Origin: Misgurnus anguillicaudatus
Lineage: Eukaryota; Chordata; Actinopteri; Cypriniformes; Cobitidae
Length of the DNA stretch: 64,000 nt
Direction: 5' to 3'
NCBI RefSeq assembly: GCF_027580225.2
Contig: NC_073340.2
Location: 36,428,001 to 36,492,000, forward strand
Every line of letters begins with the position of its first letter. The stretch's first letter is position 1. This document shows positions 61,213 to 64,000 of this stretch, in pieces. The position numbers were made by a program, and so were the translations under genes. The notes under the pieces are model-generated. The model was given only the letters and a program-made list of their open reading frames with translations, ran no database searches and had not been told where the DNA came from.

Positions 61213-64000
61213 AACTGCAACCCTGTAGCTTCTGCCAGATTAACCAGACTCACTGATGTGTGTGAAGTTCCCTGCCTATAAACAAATTACTCCTACCAGT
61301 GGGTGTGTCATCTGCGTTAAATGCCAGCTTAATACGGTATATATGTACACATATATGTACACACTACAAGCATTTCATTAGAGAGACCACAATCCTGAAA
61401 ACAATCATCTTTATTGTTTCGTGGCAAATACCAATTATGCAGGTAATTGTTGGCCCTTCCCAGTTGGCACCAGAAGCCACGATGGCATATATGAAATTAG
61501 TCTCCACTTCATTTAGAAAATATTTCCAAAGGGCATCAAACCTGAGGAAACCATATAGCTCCCACAACGGAAATAAACAAATCCTGTGGTCTGTTGTTGA
61601 ATATAACTCATTTCACTGGATTTCAGTGTTGATGATTTGATGTGATCTGGGAATTGTTTTGTTCTTTTAAGCTCATCTTGTTGTTGTAGGTCTGTAAGCT
61701 CAAACCTGCTCTTGGCAGCACAGGCTTACGTTATTTCACATAAACAGAATAAGATCATGGTTTTATAAGCAGAAGTAAAGTCCGTCGCCGCCAAGTCATC
61801 TCCATTTTTATAAGAGCAACCTATATGCAAGGTGCACAATTATACAAATTTTGACACGTGATGCAGGGTAGGCTGGATCTTTTGGTATATACTTGTGCAA
61901 TTTGTTATATCTGTTGAATAGCAATTTGTTGTTTCTGAGAAAAGACAACACAAGTGAAATAAGTATTTGGGTGATTCTCACGAAAAATTGGTTTTAAAAA
62001 TGTCAAGCATGAAAATGTAAAAATTGCTTAAATTTACTTTTTTTCCCACCAGACATTGAAAAACAAAGTCTGGAGTAAATGGGAACATTAATTTAAAAAC
62101 TTTTACTTATCATTTAACACTTTTTGTAACATAATTTAAAAAATAGTCCTAAAAAATCTCATTACCGCAACAGTCAGAAAACATCAACACTGACATATTT
62201 TCAAAATGACATGACAAACCTGAAAGAACATAATTTGGAGATTCTGCACATGCATTTAAAATCAAAGTATTATGCTTCTATTAATTAAATTAACATTTAA
62301 TAAGCATCTGTTGCGGTAATGATAATCAAAATGTCGTGTAAGCATTCTGACAAGACAATATTTCAAATTAACTGTAAAAAAATGATCTTACCTGGTAGCC
62401 ATCTTGAAGAAACTGGTCCATGTGCTTGATCACTCAAAATCAAACTTTATTAAAATTGTTTATGTGTGCTAAAACTGTTCTCAAAGTGTGACACATAATT
62501 TTCCACATTTTTCTTCATTATTATTATTATACATGAATATTCAGTAAATATTTTTTTCAGTCATCTAAAGTAGTCTAGCAAAACATCCATTTATTTTTTT
62601 TCTTAATATTTTTGTGTTAATTTTATTAATTTACAACATAACGCATGTTCAAACACAGCCGGACACATTGCGGTAATGAGAATTTCAGCAGAAAATGAGA
62701 TAAAATGTACAATTATAAATTCTTATGTTGAAATTACACATTGTGCAAGGTAGAACACAGTATTGTGTTAATTCTGATGCTTTTTAATGTTACTATATTA
62801 CACATTTTAAAGCTAAAATCATTAGTGCCGTGGTGTTTCAATGGTTTCGTGAGAATCACCCATTTGATCCCCAAGCATAACATAACTTAGTACTGGTGGA
62901 AAACGCCTTGCTGGTAAGATGTGTAATTCATCAGGTCACCAGGTTTGCACAGATCTCAGGAGGGATTGTGGCGCACTCCTCTTCACGGAGCATCTCTAAA
63001 TCCTTATAGTTTCTTGGCTGTCGCTTGGCAACTTGAAGTTTCAGCTCCCTCCACAGATTATTAGATTAAGGTCTGGACTCTGGAGACCTAAATGGGTAAA
63101 CAGTTTGTCCGGTTTTCATTTTCTACAGATAACATTTTTATTCGAAATGTTATCTGTATTTTGCCTAAATCTTCACCTAAAATATTAATAAATTATTGTC
63201 CATGCGTTGTCTATCTTTTCAGCAAACGTGTGAGTATGCAATGATCTCATATAACTTAATCCAGCTATATGCTCTAAGAACAGAATGAACAGATCATTAA
63301 AAAAAATTATCTCAGTGGATTATATATTATATATTACATTGGATTTGTTTGATCTTGGATGTAGGCCTGAGTGACATACAAAGAACGTTCAGTAACACTT
63401 TATTTTACGGTGTTTTTGCTACACATGTTACATGTAATTAATATAGTAACAGTTAATTATGCATAATTACATGCAACTAATCCTAAACCAAACCCTATTC
63501 CTAACCCCAACCCTATAGTAAGTACATGTTGTTGATAATTATTACTTGGTACTTAAATATATAATTACAATGTAACAGTGACGCCTTAAAATAAAGTGTA
63601 ACCGAACGTTCTTATGTTTTATATATATAATTTACACAATTAATTACCATATTTGTTGGCTTTTATATTTTGTGTGTTAACTAATGTTTGCCAATTTTTC
63701 CATTGTTGTTGTTTTATGCATTTTCTTGCTGTTTATATATTCCCAAAATGACAAAAGCCTAATATATGTAATAATTCATTCAATTTATGTCATATTAATG
63801 AGCATATTCATATTTATTGTATTATTTATTTTAAAACACTTAATCTGAGATCCTTCACCGAATCTGACATCGGAGGTCTTTTTATTAGGCCATTATGCAT
63901 AGATTGTAAACAATATTTAAACATTTAAACAGCCTTTATAATTGTGCAAATAAAATTGTAAGAAAAGAAGAGAAAACAAATAATAAAGTCAAAGATTGAA
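61213..64000. other. Spacer upstream of otop3 copy 2, to the window end
   Basis: No gene. It matches copy 1 35,673-38,446, including the GGGTGATTCTCACGAAA element (61969-62861) and the GAACGTTC MITE (63383-63611). ush1g exon 1 would be expected about 590 bp beyond the last base. Confidence 0.6.

Larger units (their letters stand above)
43488..64000 (+). repeat. Tandem segmental duplication, copy 2 (runs off the window)
   Basis: Starts abruptly with ATTTGATATTTTTCC after unrelated ush1g intron sequence and follows copy 1 from 16,769 to the window end (64,000 matches 38,446). It contains hid1 exons 4-19 and an intact otop3. It lacks the four transposons at 17592, 20932, 23822 and 27332, and gains an (ATT)n array and about 0.7 kb in hid1 intron 7. 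Continuation should bring a second ush1g exon 1 near 64,586. Confidence 0.9.

Overview
This is vertebrate nuclear DNA, most likely from a cypriniform (carp- or zebrafish-like) teleost. Genes are split by GT/AG introns, introns and spacers are AT-rich, and the sequence is packed with short terminal-inverted-repeat (TIR) DNA transposons (hAT, Tc1, TTAA-target and 3-bp-target types) and DANA/V-SINE-like SINEs of the kind common in cyprinids. There are no bacterial genes, CRISPR arrays or operons.

Layout. 1-3.3 kb: repeats only. 3.3-8.9 kb, minus strand: a 13-exon legumain-like cysteine protease gene (413 codons plus stop) whose visible start lacks a signal peptide. 9-13.5 kb: spacer with a SINE and transposon relics. 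13.5-27.7 kb, plus strand: hid1 (19 coding exons, 802 residues), a Golgi/dense-core-vesicle factor. 29.0-35.7 kb, minus strand: otop3 (7 exons, 597 residues), an otopetrin proton channel. 39.0 kb, plus strand: exon 1 of ush1g (the Usher-syndrome scaffold SANS). The neighbourhood hid1 - otop3 - ush1g matches the HID1/OTOP3/OTOP2/USH1G cluster on human chromosome 17q25; no otop2 was seen between otop3 and ush1g.

The dominant feature is a direct tandem duplication. Sequence from 16,769 (hid1 intron 3) reappears from 43,488 (where ush1g intron 1 is interrupted) and continues to the window end, where base 64,000 matches base 38,446. The unit is 26,719 bp. The second copy holds hid1 exons 4-19 without exons 1-3 (43.95-53.24 kb), a second intact otop3 (54.6-61.2 kb), and presumably a second ush1g exon 1 just outside the window near 64.59 kb. 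The first ush1g exon 1 is therefore cut off from its downstream exons by the junction.

The copies have diverged. Copy 1 has four clean transposon insertions with exact empty sites in copy 2, and a ~37-bp microinversion separates them. Copy 1 hid1, the only one with a 5' end, has GA instead of GT at the exon-5 donor while copy 2 has GT. About 1.9 kb around otop3 exon 5 is virtually identical between copies although flanking sequence is not, which suggests recent gene conversion. A mis-assembled heterozygous locus (two haplotypes placed in tandem) is a serious alternative and must be excluded first. All exon models were read by eye from splice sites, reading frame and remembered family similarity; no database search was run.
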